A stretch of 30,825 bases of DNA from assembly GCA_902475025.1 (NCBI GenBank), contig CABRXX010000029.1, positions 1 to 30,825 on the forward strand, in the 5' to 3' direction. Position 1 is the stretch's first letter; each line of letters opens with the position of its first letter. Shown piece after piece: positions 23,412 to 30,825 of the stretch. The notes under the pieces were generated by a model. The model made no database searches. It was not told where the DNA came from and was given only the letters and a program-made list of their open reading frames with translations. The translations under genes and the position numbers were made by a program. Source of the DNA: Merdiplasma sp905207905. GTDB lineage: Bacteria; Bacillota; Clostridia; Lachnospirales; Lachnospiraceae.

Positions 23412-24185
23412 ATGAAAACAAAAAAGTTTGAACTGCTTCCCCCAGGGGAACTGTTAAAGGAAATAAGAGGGACGAGCACAGTGTTTGTGCCGATCGGATC
23501 CATGGAATGGCATGGACCCCACATGGGGATGGGGATGGATACCTGCAATGCGTATCATGTGAGTCTGGCAACTGCAGAGCGTACAGGGGGAATTGTTTTT
23601 CCGCCTCTCTTCATAGGAACGGAAACCAGGCGTTCTCCCGAGACCTTAAAAAAATTGGGCTTTACCGGAGAGGAAGATATTGTAGGAATGGATTTCCCTG
23701 CTAATTCTTTAAAAAGTATGTATTGGCCTCCCCAACTGTTTGAACAGTTGATCGGTTGGCAGATAGAAGCGCTGTGCTGTATGGGATTTCGGAAAATTAT
23801 CATTATGAATGGCCATGGAGCAGACGAACAGATTCGAATCCTGGATACACTGTCAAGAAAATTTTCACAGAAATATCAAATATCGGTTCGGGCCATTATG
23901 GTACTGGCTGATAACTGTGGCTACGGACTTGGCCATGCGGGGCTGGCTGAAACGGCGATTATGACCAGGATTTACCCGGAGGCAGTGGATTTATCAAAGC
24001 TGCCGCCAAAAACTGAAAAGATATCTGTGACGGAGTATGGGATTGCAGACAGTGTGACTTTTGAACAAGGACCAACGGAAGATTTTTCTGTGCGGTATGA
24101 TCCGCGGGATGCCACCTCGGAAATCGGAGAAGAGCTTTTGGAGGCGGCTGTTGAGAAATGTGTGAAAATAGTGGAACAGTCATAA
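23412..24185 (+). CDS. Creatininase-family metal-dependent hydrolase
   Basis: Cytoplasmic hydrolase of the creatininase/creatinine amidohydrolase family, 257 residues. Metal ligands expected for the family are visible: E32 and H34 (GSMEWHGPH), D43 (GMDTCN), H135 (NGHGADEQ) and E180 (GHAGLAE). Members open cyclic amides, or in inositol-type pathways cyclic ketones. No family member has an established place in galactonate breakdown, so its substrate is unknown; a lactone or cyclic sugar derivative is an inference from location. The ATG at 23412 is preferred: the in-frame one at 23331 lies within the hairpin leader. Its binding site is weak (GGTG), in keeping with lower expression. Confidence 0.85.
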   Translation: MKTKKFELLPPGELLKEIRGTSTVFVPIGSMEWHGPHMGMGMDTCNAYHVSLATAERTGGIVFPPLFIGTETRRSPETLKKLGFTGEEDIVGMDFPANSLKSMYWPPQLFEQLIGWQIEALCCMGFRKIIIMNGHGADEQIRILDTLSRKFSQKYQISVRAIMVLADNCGYGLGHAGLAETAIMTRIYPEAVDLSKLPPKTEKISVTEYGIADSVTFEQGPTEDFSVRYDPRDATSEIGEELLEAAVEKCVKIVEQS

Positions 24186-24262
24186 AACGGCTGCATCGTT
24201 ATAAAGAACACATGAGGATAAAAGCATTTTCCGGTGGCGGAAACGAATAAAAGGGGCAGAGT

Positions 24263-25198
24263 ATGATAAAGTGCATAGAGTTTATGAATGAACAGGGGAT
24301 GCTGTTGGAAAATGAGTATCTGCAGGCAGTTATCTTGCCGAACAGGGGAGGGAAGGCAGCCTCCCTGTTCTGTAAAGAAACTAAAATGGAGATATTGTTT
24401 CAGAATCCAAAAGGAAAGTATGAAGAAGCTTCACTGGGCAGCGATTTTTCAAAGTTTGAGGCATGCGGATTTGATGAGGCGTTTCCCAATGTAGATGCGG
24501 AAGTCTTGGAGTGGAACGGCCGACGTCTGAACTATCCGGATCATGGAGAAATATGGTCTTCTGCATTTATCGCAGAAGCGTCGGAGGGGCAGATTAAGTT
24601 AACGTATTTTAGTAAGGAGTTTCAATATCGCTATGAAAAGACTTTTTCATTAGATGGGAAACGGCTGAATTGCAGTTATAAAATTGTAAATACAGGAAGA
24701 ACAGAGCTGCCATGTATTTGGACAATGCATTGTCTGGTAAACACTACGCCAAAGATGCAGCTGATTTTTCCGCCGGATACAGAACGGGTTCAAAATGTGT
24801 TCGATTGTGCCCTGTTGGATAAGGCGGAAACCATTTATGCTTTTCCGGAAGACCGGATAAATGGAAAATCCTATCGCTTTGACCGGATGCCAGGAAGAGA
24901 TATGGTGAAGTATTATGTGGCTGGAGCAGTGCAGAAGGGGTATTGCGGCTATGATTATCCGGAGACAAATACGTCAGTCAGAATACTGTATGATGAGAAA
25001 AAACTGCCCTATTTGGGCTGTTGGATTACGGAAGGCGGATATCGGGGAGACAAAAATTGCGCTTTGGAACCTTGCACCGGATATTATGACAGTATTGGTA
25101 CTGCTAAACGGCTGATGGGGAGCGTTCCGGTACTTCGTCCCGGAATACCGTTTGAATTTTCTGTGGCAATAGAGGCGGGATGTTTGAAAAAGAATTAG
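24263..25198 (+). CDS. Aldose 1-epimerase (galactose mutarotase)-family protein
   Basis: Beta-sandwich galactose-mutarotase-like protein of 311 residues, interconverting alpha and beta anomers of a free sugar. Candidate catalytic residues are H94 (YPDHGEIWS), H156 (WTMHCL) and E269 (ALEPCTGYYDS), with GFDEAFPNV (69-77) also typical of the superfamily. It is diverged from classical GalM, so epimerisation of another sugar, or only binding, is possible. It lies last in the transporter operon, 77 bases after the hydrolase, with GGGG about 8 bases before the ATG. A mutarotase makes sense if the C1-dehydrogenase accepts only one anomer. Confidence 0.82.
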   Translation: MIKCIEFMNEQGMLLENEYLQAVILPNRGGKAASLFCKETKMEILFQNPKGKYEEASLGSDFSKFEACGFDEAFPNVDAEVLEWNGRRLNYPDHGEIWSSAFIAEASEGQIKLTYFSKEFQYRYEKTFSLDGKRLNCSYKIVNTGRTELPCIWTMHCLVNTTPKMQLIFPPDTERVQNVFDCALLDKAETIYAFPEDRINGKSYRFDRMPGRDMVKYYVAGAVQKGYCGYDYPETNTSVRILYDEKKLPYLGCWITEGGYRGDKNCALEPCTGYYDSIGTAKRLMGSVPVLRPGIPFEFSVAIEAGCLKKN

Positions 25199-25609
25199 AA
25201 AAGTTTGCTTTGCGGCAGAGATAAAAATAATCAGAAACACAAAAAGGGGGCTGCTGCAGGAACTTTCTTAGCGAATTTCGGCGTCTTTTTCGTAAAACGG
25301 ATGCTTTGCGAAAAAGGTACCTGTTCAAAACCGCAGGAGGTTCTTGCGACAGCCCCCTTTATCAAGGGGAGGATAAGTAGTATTTTTATCTTTTGTACCA
25401 TTCGCTGAAGGGGGATCCAGTGAATGTTTGATCTCAATGGTTTTCTGGCTTGCCAGGAAGCTCATCTGAGATTAATCATAGTATAGACAGATTTCAGGAG
25501 AATATACAGGGTTTGATAAAAATATCAAATATAAATAAAAAACACATGAATTACAATAGGGAAAGCCAGCAACCGTGTACGCGGAGTCTAACTTTGTTGG
25601 AAATACTTT
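25199..25609. other. Non-coding gap between convergent operons
   Basis: 411 bases with no convincing gene. The left part holds the long palindromic element at 25241-25362. To its right lie CTGGCTTGCCAG near 25446-25457 and an A/T-rich inverted repeat TTTGATA-aaaa-TATCAAA at 25512-25529. Small frames across it read through the palindrome and have no binding site. No classical terminator is evident for the minus-strand ABC operon. Confidence 0.6.
25241..25362. repeat. Long imperfect palindromic element, candidate dispersed repeat
   Basis: AAAGGGGGCTG (25243-25253) pairs perfectly with CAGCCCCCTTT (25350-25360), extended imperfectly for about 12 more bases each side (25254-25265 with 25338-25349). 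Inside, CTTTTTCGTAAA (25285-25296) pairs with TTTGCGAAAAAG (25305-25316), one wobble, around an 8-base loop. The GGGGCTG-CGCA start recalls the stem at 23335. Probably an intergenic structured repeat that also ends transcription of the transporter operon. Confidence 0.5.
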
Positions 25610-26191
25610 CTATATCAGTGTCACCCACTTCTGTGCCCCCAGACGGATGGCCTCTTGCTTATCGTGGGTTACCAGGACAAGGGTTTTTCCCTTGGATTTC
25701 TGGCGAATCAAGGTGATCACCGCCGCCTTGGCAGCGGAATCCAGGCCCTGGAATGGTTCATCCAGAAGCAAAAGGTCGTGTTCTGTCAATAGGGCTCTTA
25801 GAATCGCCACCCGCCGTTTCATGCCGCCGGATAGCTCAAGCACAGGCTGCCCGGCACAGGATGGGGGAAGACAAACTTGTCCAAGAGCTTCCCGGATGTT
25901 GACATCGGTAAGCTGGGGGGCGGTAAGCCGAAGGTTTGCAGATACGGGCAAATATTCACACAGGCGGTTTTCCTGAAAAACAGGGCTGATACGCATACCG
26001 TCAAGTCCTGTAATGCTGCCTTTGTCCGGCTGTTCTAATCCCATGAGAAGCCGGAGCAGGGTGGTTTTGCCCTGCCCGGAGGGAGCCATGATGGCAGTGA
26101 CAGAGCCATCCGGCAGCAGGGCGGAAAAATTTGCCAGAACTGGTTTGCCAGAATAAGATTTATAGATATGCTGAAACTGAATGTCGGCCAT
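25610..26191 (-). CDS. ABC transporter ATP-binding protein (NrtD/SsuB/TauB type)
   Basis: ATPase subunit of a small-molecule importer. Walker A is APSGQGKTT (~34-42), Q-loop FQENRL, signature LSGGMKRRVAI, Walker B LLLLDEPFQGLD and the switch histidine in VLVTHDKQEA. At 193 residues it is shorter than the usual 240-260, ending soon after the H-loop with a basic GAQKWVTLI tail; all nucleotide-binding motifs are intact. The start at 26191 has AAGGAG 5-6 bases before it; the ATG at 26236 is rejected. It is the third gene after the binding protein and permease, separated from the permease by 82 bases. Confidence 0.9.
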   Translation of the reverse strand: MADIQFQHIYKSYSGKPVLANFSALLPDGSVTAIMAPSGQGKTTLLRLLMGLEQPDKGSITGLDGMRISPVFQENRLCEYLPVSANLRLTAPQLTDVNIREALGQVCLPPSCAGQPVLELSGGMKRRVAILRALLTEHDLLLLDEPFQGLDSAAKAAVITLIRQKSKGKTLVLVTHDKQEAIRLGAQKWVTLI

Positions 26192-26273
26192 AAGGTCTCC
26201 TTTCCGACAGCTATGCCAGTAGTGTGAAAGTGACAAAATAAAGGAACGGTAAAGTGACAGAAAGCCAGAAGAG

Positions 26274-27017
26274 TTAGCCGGTCAGCCGTTTCTTTCCAAA
26301 ATCCAGAAGCTGTAAAAACAGTTTTTCACAGACCAGGCTTAAAAGTACAATAGTAAAGGTCCAGGCAAAAAGATCCGGGGTGTCCAAATAGATTTTCGCC
26401 TGCTGGAGCCTGGCACCGATGGAGCCTTCCGGAATGCCGATCACCTCTGCTGCAATTCCGGATTTCCAGCAAAGTCCCAGGGAAACCTGGCAGGCGGAGT
26501 GGAAGTAAGGGAGCAGCTGCGGGAGGGAAAGATACCGCAGCCGTCTGAAAAAGGGAACCCGAAATACCTGAGCCATTTCTGCAAGTTCCTGGTTCAGCTG
26601 AAAAATGCCCTCCAGCAGATTGGTGTAAATTACAGGAAATACCATCAGAAAAGAGATAAACACTGACAGCCTTTTGGAGGAGAGCCAGATCAATGCAAGC
26701 ACCACAAAAGACGCCACAGGAATCGATTTTATGGTTAATATAACGGGCTGAAGCAGTTCCCGGATATGCCGGAAGCGGGCAGCCAAGGCTGCCAGCAGAA
26801 TTCCAGCCATACAAGCCAGAAAAAAACCAAGAGCAATGCGGGATAGGGAAAAGACAATGGAGGACCAGAAAGAAAAGGTTTTTGCCAATGCCCACAGCCG
26901 CTGCAAGACCTCGACAGGGGAAACCAAAAGCAGGCGGCTGTCCAGGGCGATGCTGGCTAGATGCCACACAAACAGCCAGAATGCCACTGCCCAGAAGCGT
27001 ACCTTTATGGCCTTCAT
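26274..27017 (-). CDS. ABC transporter permease (NrtB/SsuC/TauC type)
   Basis: Integral membrane subunit, 247 residues with about six helices, of the binding-protein-dependent transport family used for nitrate, sulfonate, taurine or thiamine precursors. It shows LLQPVILTIKSIPVASFVVLALIWLS (positions ~88-113, the region before the coupling loop) and the loop itself, EMAQVFRVPFFRRLRYLSLP, resembling the EAA motif. The start overlaps the binding-protein stop by ATGA, so the two are translationally coupled. Confidence 0.9.
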   Translation of the reverse strand: MKAIKVRFWAVAFWLFVWHLASIALDSRLLLVSPVEVLQRLWALAKTFSFWSSIVFSLSRIALGFFLACMAGILLAALAARFRHIRELLQPVILTIKSIPVASFVVLALIWLSSKRLSVFISFLMVFPVIYTNLLEGIFQLNQELAEMAQVFRVPFFRRLRYLSLPQLLPYFHSACQVSLGLCWKSGIAAEVIGIPEGSIGARLQQAKIYLDTPDLFAWTFTIVLLSLVCEKLFLQLLDFGKKRLTG

Positions 27018-28006
27018 TCTGCACCCAGATAGTAAAAGTCATCCAAAGGCAGGCTGCCTCCCACTGACTTTGGATTTTGCTCCATCAGCACGGAGAGATA
27101 ACCGGAAAGTTTCTCCTTCATTTCTGATCCTTGAATAAAGGTGATGTTGCAGGCCGGTAGGGCCTCCTTGGCGACTTGAACCGGAACGATATCATAGGAA
27201 CCGATCAATTCAGCGGCTTCTTCTGTATTTGCATTTACAAACTCTACGGATTCCTGGTAACGGGCGAGAAAATCCTCCACAGAATCAGGATTTTCCTGAA
27301 TAAATTCCCGACGGCCTACTAAGACTCCGGTAATCAGGGCGGAAGAGGAGTCCGAATCTTTTTGCAGTTCCTCCCAGGCCTGATTTAAGTCCAGAGCAAC
27401 CCGGATATTTTCTGATTTCTGTATGGCAGTGGTGACAAAGGGCTGGGGCAGCAGAGCGATGCCGGAAGCGTCGGATAAGAGTGAAGACAGACATTCGGTG
27501 TGTTCGCTTTTCCATTCGATGGTCACATCCTTTTCAGGATCAATTCCATTTTCTGAAAGAATGTAACGCAGCGCATATTCTGGAGTGGCTCCCTTGCCGC
27601 TGGCGTAGATGGTTTTGCCTTTTAAATCTTCCAGTGAGGATACGTTCTCCCCCTGCTCTACCAGGTAGAGTACCCCCAAGGTATTGACAGCCAGCACCTG
27701 GATAGTTCCTTCTGTGTTATTGTAAAGGACAGAGGCCAGATTGGCTGGGATGGCGGCAAAATCAGTGGTTCCCTGTACCAGCATAGGGGACACCTCATCT
27801 ACGGAGCCCAGGATCTGGAAGTCATAGGAAGAATCGGCAAAAGCGCCCTGATCGGCCTGGTCCATAAAGGACACCAGTCCCATGGCAGTGGGCCCCTTCA
27901 GGGCAGTTACGCGGATGGGAGCCGGAGCTTCTTCCGCCAGGGAAGGAATGCCGGAAAGAAGCGTGCATAAAGGAAGAAGTCCAATTAATACTGAAAGTTT
28001 TTTCAT
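27014..28006 (-). CDS. ABC transporter substrate-binding protein (NMT1/SsuA/ThiY-like)
   Basis: Secreted solute receptor, 330 residues, of the NMT1/THI5-like and SsuA-like class. Features: signal peptide MKKLSVLIGLLPLCTLLSG cleaved near PSLA before EEA, then a fold start IRVTALKGPTAMGL, GTTDFAAIPANLASVLYN (~90-107), and DLKGKTIYASGKGATPEYALRY (~127-148; hinge and anion loop), typical for the class. No lipobox Cys precedes the mature protein. The ligand cannot be told: sulfonate, thiamine precursor and other small anions are all possible. AGGCAGG stands ~8 bases before the ATG. It opens the operon and is divergent from secA. Confidence 0.87.
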   Translation of the reverse strand: MKKLSVLIGLLPLCTLLSGIPSLAEEAPAPIRVTALKGPTAMGLVSFMDQADQGAFADSSYDFQILGSVDEVSPMLVQGTTDFAAIPANLASVLYNNTEGTIQVLAVNTLGVLYLVEQGENVSSLEDLKGKTIYASGKGATPEYALRYILSENGIDPEKDVTIEWKSEHTECLSSLLSDASGIALLPQPFVTTAIQKSENIRVALDLNQAWEELQKDSDSSSALITGVLVGRREFIQENPDSVEDFLARYQESVEFVNANTEEAAELIGSYDIVPVQVAKEALPACNITFIQGSEMKEKLSGYLSVLMEQNPKSVGGSLPLDDFYYLGAE

Positions 28007-28099
28007 TAATCATACCTGCCTTTTCATAAAAAAATGTTTGTTTTTTATTTTAATCCTTTTCAGGAGCCGGTTCAACTAGATTTTGCAGGAAAAAAACAT

Positions 28100-28128
28100 T
28101 TGTGTTTATGAGGGGATGGTGTTACAAT
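28100..28128 (+). promoter_or_regulatory. Probable secA promoter
   Basis: TTGTGT (28100-28105) and TACAAT (28123-28128) are 17 bp apart, with an extended TGT before the -10. The predicted start is near 28135, giving a leader of about 40 bases. The rest of the 169-base divergent gap with the ABC receptor gene shows no riboswitch-like structure. Confidence 0.6.
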
Positions 28129-28175
28129 AGAAACGATTGTAATTTAGTAAGAAAAACAAAAGTAGGAGAACGGAC

Positions 28176-30746
28176 ATGAATCTGATTGAGAAAGTGTTTG
28201 GTACTCACAGTGAGCGTGAATTGAAACGTATCATGCCTATTGTGGATAAAATCGAAAGCCTGCGGCCTTCCATGCAGGCATTGACGGATGAAGAACTGCG
28301 GGGTAAGACGAAAGAATATAAAAAGAGATATGCAGAAGGTGAGTCTTTGGACTCCCTGCTTCCGGAGGCCTTTGCCACTGTCCGGGAGGCAGGAAAACGT
28401 GTTTTGAATATGGAACATTATCGGGTGCAGCTGATTGGCGGTGTGATACTGCATCAGGGGCGTATCGCTGAGATGAAGACTGGTGAAGGTAAGACTTTGG
28501 TTTCCACTCTTCCGGCTTATCTAAATGCCCTCACCGGAGAGGGAGTGCATATTGTTACCGTCAATGACTATCTGGCAAAGCGTGACGCAGAGTGGATGGG
28601 CAAGATCCATGAGTTTTTGGGCCTGACGGTAGGTGTGGTCTTAAATTCCATGGAGAATGACGAGAGAAGAAAACAGTATGCCTGTGATATCACTTATATT
28701 ACCAATAACGAGCTGGGATTTGACTATCTGAGAGACAATATGGTGATTTATAAAGAGCAGCTGGTGCAAAGAGAGCTGTCTTATGCCATCATTGATGAGG
28801 TGGACTCGGTGCTGATTGATGAAGCCCGTACTCCTTTGATCATTTCCGGACAGAGCGGCAAATCCACCAAGCTGTATGAGGTCTGCGATATTCTGGCCCG
28901 TCAGATGGAGCGCGGAGAGGCCAGCGGTGAGGTTACCAAGATGACTGCCATTATGGGGGAGGAGATCACAGAGTCCGGAGACTTTATTGTCAATGAGAAA
29001 GACAAGGTGGTGACCCTTACTGCGGACGGTATCAAGAAGGTGGAGAAATTCTTCCAGATTGAGAACTTGTCAGATGCAGAGAACATTGAGATTCAGAATA
29101 ATATTATCCTGGCGCTTCGGGCCCATAATCTGATGTTCCGCGACCGGGACTATGTAGTAAAAGATGATGAAGTTTTGATTGTAGATGAGTTTACCGGGCG
29201 TATCATGCCGGGACGCCGTTATTCGGACGGTCTGCATCAGGCCATTGAAGCGAAGGAGCATGTGAAGGTAAAACGGGAGAGCAAGACTCTGGCTACCATT
29301 ACGTTCCAGAATTTCTTCAATAAATATAAAAAGAAATCCGGTATGACGGGTACGGCTCTTACTGAGGAGCATGAGTTCCGGGATATTTACGGGATGGATG
29401 TGATTGAAATTCCTACGAACCGCCCGGTTCAAAGAAAAGATCTGGATGATGCGGTTTATATGACGAAAAAGGAAAAATACCGGGCAGTGGTAGAAGCGGT
29501 AAAAGAAGCTCATGCCAAGGGGCAGCCGGTGCTGGTAGGTACCATTACGATTGAGGTTTCGGAATTGCTGTCCGGTATGCTGCGCAGAGAGGGAATCCCT
29601 CATAAAGTGCTGAACGCTAAGTTCCATGAGCTGGAGGCTGAGATCGTAGCGGATGCAGGTGTACACGGCGCTGTGACCATTGCCACCAATATGGCCGGCC
29701 GTGGTACGGATATTAAGCTGGATGAGGAGTCCCGGGCAGCCGGCGGTCTGAAGATCATCGGTACAGAGCGTCATGAGTCCAGACGTATTGACAATCAGCT
29801 TCGTGGACGTTCCGGACGTCAGGGGGATCCGGGTGAATCCAGATTCTATATTTCTCTGGAGGATGACCTGATGCGTCTTTTCGGCTCTGAAAAGATGATG
29901 GGGATGTTTAAGTCTCTGGGAGTGCAGGAAAATGAGCAGATTGAGCATCGGATGCTTTCCTCAGCGATTGAGAAGGCGCAGAAGAAGATTGAGAGCAACA
30001 ACTTTGGTATCCGAAAGAATCTGTTGGAGTATGACCAGGTAAACAATGAGCAGAGGGAGATTATTTATGCGGAGCGCCGCAAGGTTCTTGATGGAGAGAA
30101 TATGCGGGATTCCATCTTTAAGATGATCACGGACACGGTGGATAATACCGTGAATATCTGCATTGGAGACGAACAGGAGAGCGCTTCCTGGAATCTTCGT
30201 GAGTTGAATGACCTGCTGATCCCGATTATTCCTATTCAGCCGGTGACTTCTGAGACGGTGGCTTCCATGAAGAAAAATGAGCTGAAGCAGTATCTGAAGG
30301 AGCAGGCGGTGAAGGCTTATGAAGCCAAGGAGGCTGAGTTTGCGGAGCAGGAGCAGATCCGTGAGCTGGAGCGTGTGATTCTGCTGAAGGTGGTTGACCG
30401 GAAGTGGATGGATCATATTGACGATATGGATCAGCTGCGTCAGGGGATTGGACTGCAGGCTTACGGACAGAAAGATCCGCTGGTAGAGTTCAAAATGAGC
30501 GGTTATGATATGTTCAATTCCATGACCGCTGCCATTCAGGAGGATACTCTAAAGATGCTGTACCATGTTCGGGTAGAGCAGAAGGTAGAGCGTGAGGAAG
30601 TGGCTAAGGTAACGGGAACCAATAAAGATGACACTGCTCAGAAAGCGCCTAAGCGTCGGACAGAGACAAAGATCTATCCCAATGATCCCTGCCCCTGCGG
30701 AAGCGGCAAGAAATACAAGCAGTGCTGCGGTCGAAAGGCAAAATAG
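28176..30746 (+). CDS. secA: Preprotein translocase ATPase SecA
   Basis: Motor ATPase that drives unfolded secretory proteins through SecYEG. Motor domain NBD1 has MKTGEGKT (residues 100-107), VNDYLAKRD, DEVDSVLIDEARTPLIISG near 207-225 and the pre-protein cross-linking insert after it. NBD2 has TNMAGRGTDIKL and GRSGRQGDPGESRF. The helical scaffold and wing follow (DYVVKDDEV earlier; RKWMDHIDDMDQLRQGIGL later). The C-terminus ends with the zinc-binding CPCGSGKKYKQCC (C839, C841, C850, C851) that contacts SecB or lipids. Length 856 is complete. TAGGAG lies 7 bases before the ATG. prfB follows after 15 bases, a conserved Firmicutes pairing. Confidence 0.98.
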   Translation: MNLIEKVFGTHSERELKRIMPIVDKIESLRPSMQALTDEELRGKTKEYKKRYAEGESLDSLLPEAFATVREAGKRVLNMEHYRVQLIGGVILHQGRIAEMKTGEGKTLVSTLPAYLNALTGEGVHIVTVNDYLAKRDAEWMGKIHEFLGLTVGVVLNSMENDERRKQYACDITYITNNELGFDYLRDNMVIYKEQLVQRELSYAIIDEVDSVLIDEARTPLIISGQSGKSTKLYEVCDILARQMERGEASGEVTKMTAIMGEEITESGDFIVNEKDKVVTLTADGIKKVEKFFQIENLSDAENIEIQNNIILALRAHNLMFRDRDYVVKDDEVLIVDEFTGRIMPGRRYSDGLHQAIEAKEHVKVKRESKTLATITFQNFFNKYKKKSGMTGTALTEEHEFRDIYGMDVIEIPTNRPVQRKDLDDAVYMTKKEKYRAVVEAVKEAHAKGQPVLVGTITIEVSELLSGMLRREGIPHKVLNAKFHELEAEIVADAGVHGAVTIATNMAGRGTDIKLDEESRAAGGLKIIGTERHESRRIDNQLRGRSGRQGDPGESRFYISLEDDLMRLFGSEKMMGMFKSLGVQENEQIEHRMLSSAIEKAQKKIESNNFGIRKNLLEYDQVNNEQREIIYAERRKVLDGENMRDSIFKMITDTVDNTVNICIGDEQESASWNLRELNDLLIPIIPIQPVTSETVASMKKNELKQYLKEQAVKAYEAKEAEFAEQEQIRELERVILLKVVDRKWMDHIDDMDQLRQGIGLQAYGQKDPLVEFKMSGYDMFNSMTAAIQEDTLKMLYHVRVEQKVEREEVAKVTGTNKDDTAQKAPKRRTETKIYPNDPCPCGSGKKYKQCCGRKAK

Positions 30747-30761
30747 AAAGAAGGTGAAGCT

Positions 30762-30825
30762 ATGGTTGAATTAGATCAGTTCAAGAGTATTCTTGCAACA
30801 TACACAGAACCATTAGTGGAAGTGA
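30762..30825 (+). CDS. prfB: Peptide chain release factor 2, 5' end only
   Basis: The first 21 codons of prfB, starting ATG after GAAGGTGAAGCT, read MVELDQFKSILATYTEPLVE and run off the window end. RF2 terminates translation at UGA and UAA. In most bacteria prfB needs a programmed +1 frameshift at an in-frame UGA near codon 25; here the window stops before that point, so the frameshift cannot be confirmed. Identity rests on the N-terminal residues and on the position directly after secA. Confidence 0.8.
   Translation, partial: MVELDQFKSILATYTEPLVEV

Noticed and set aside
25205..25437. Small frames across 25205-25437 as genes
   Set aside because: They run through the long palindrome on both strands, lack ribosome sites and show no protein-like pattern.
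28007..28175. Riboswitch (thiamine or similar) upstream of the NMT1-like receptor
   Set aside because: No conserved riboswitch core could be recognised on either strand; the region is short and mostly A/T.
29070..30416. Long minus-strand frames opposite secA
   Set aside because: Shadows of the secA coding sequence with composition typical of antisense frames.

Overview
The window looks like chromosome of a spore-forming, low-to-moderate GC Firmicute, most likely a Clostridia/Lachnospiraceae gut anaerobe. Grounds: ftsZ, spoIIGA and sigE (the mother-cell sigma factor and its processing protease) lie close together, secA is followed directly by prfB, Shine-Dalgarno sites are strong AGGAGG types, and promoters are standard sigma-A types. 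There is no rRNA, tRNA, CRISPR array, insertion sequence or prophage. The family-level placement is inferred from gene content and protein style, not from a database match.

Layout. 1-2726: a CstA-type carbon-starvation transporter and an unrecognised two-TM cytoplasmic/membrane protein. 2791-7971: a housekeeping and sporulation block with ftsZ, divergent aroE and aroD (two shikimate pathway steps), then spoIIGA-sigE behind a promoter with perfect hexamers 22 bp apart, ending in a clear terminator. 8006-12432: a lone KDG-kinase-like PfkB sugar kinase, a MalY/PatB-type C-S lyase, and a marR-MATE efflux operon whose promoter carries two identical palindromes.

12616-25198 is a sugar-acid/sugar catabolic island. 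An IclR regulator is divergent from eda-kdgK. A LacI regulator follows the SDR dehydrogenase-galactonate dehydratase-SMP-30 lactonase operon. Divergent from that operon is an AraF/RbsABC-type sugar ABC transporter followed by a creatininase-family hydrolase and an aldose-epimerase-family protein. Together these encode all the steps expected of a De Ley-Doudoroff-type oxidative route: uptake, mutarotation, C1 oxidation to the lactone, lactone hydrolysis, dehydration to 2-keto-3-deoxygalactonate, phosphorylation and aldol cleavage to pyruvate and glyceraldehyde-3-phosphate. The galactonate dehydratase assignment is the firmest anchor; the sugar entering the route and the role of the creatininase-like protein are inferred or unknown.

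25199-25609 is non-coding and holds a long structured palindromic element. 25610-28006 is a three-gene NrtA/SsuA/ThiY-type ABC importer on the minus strand, divergent from secA. The window ends 21 codons into prfB (release factor 2).

Regulatory sequence is unusually readable here: palindromic operators sit exactly on promoters for marR, eda/iclR, the SDR and ABC divergon and the lone kinase. The spoIIGA promoter also overlaps an inverted repeat that could hide the spoIIGA ribosome binding site in read-through transcripts.
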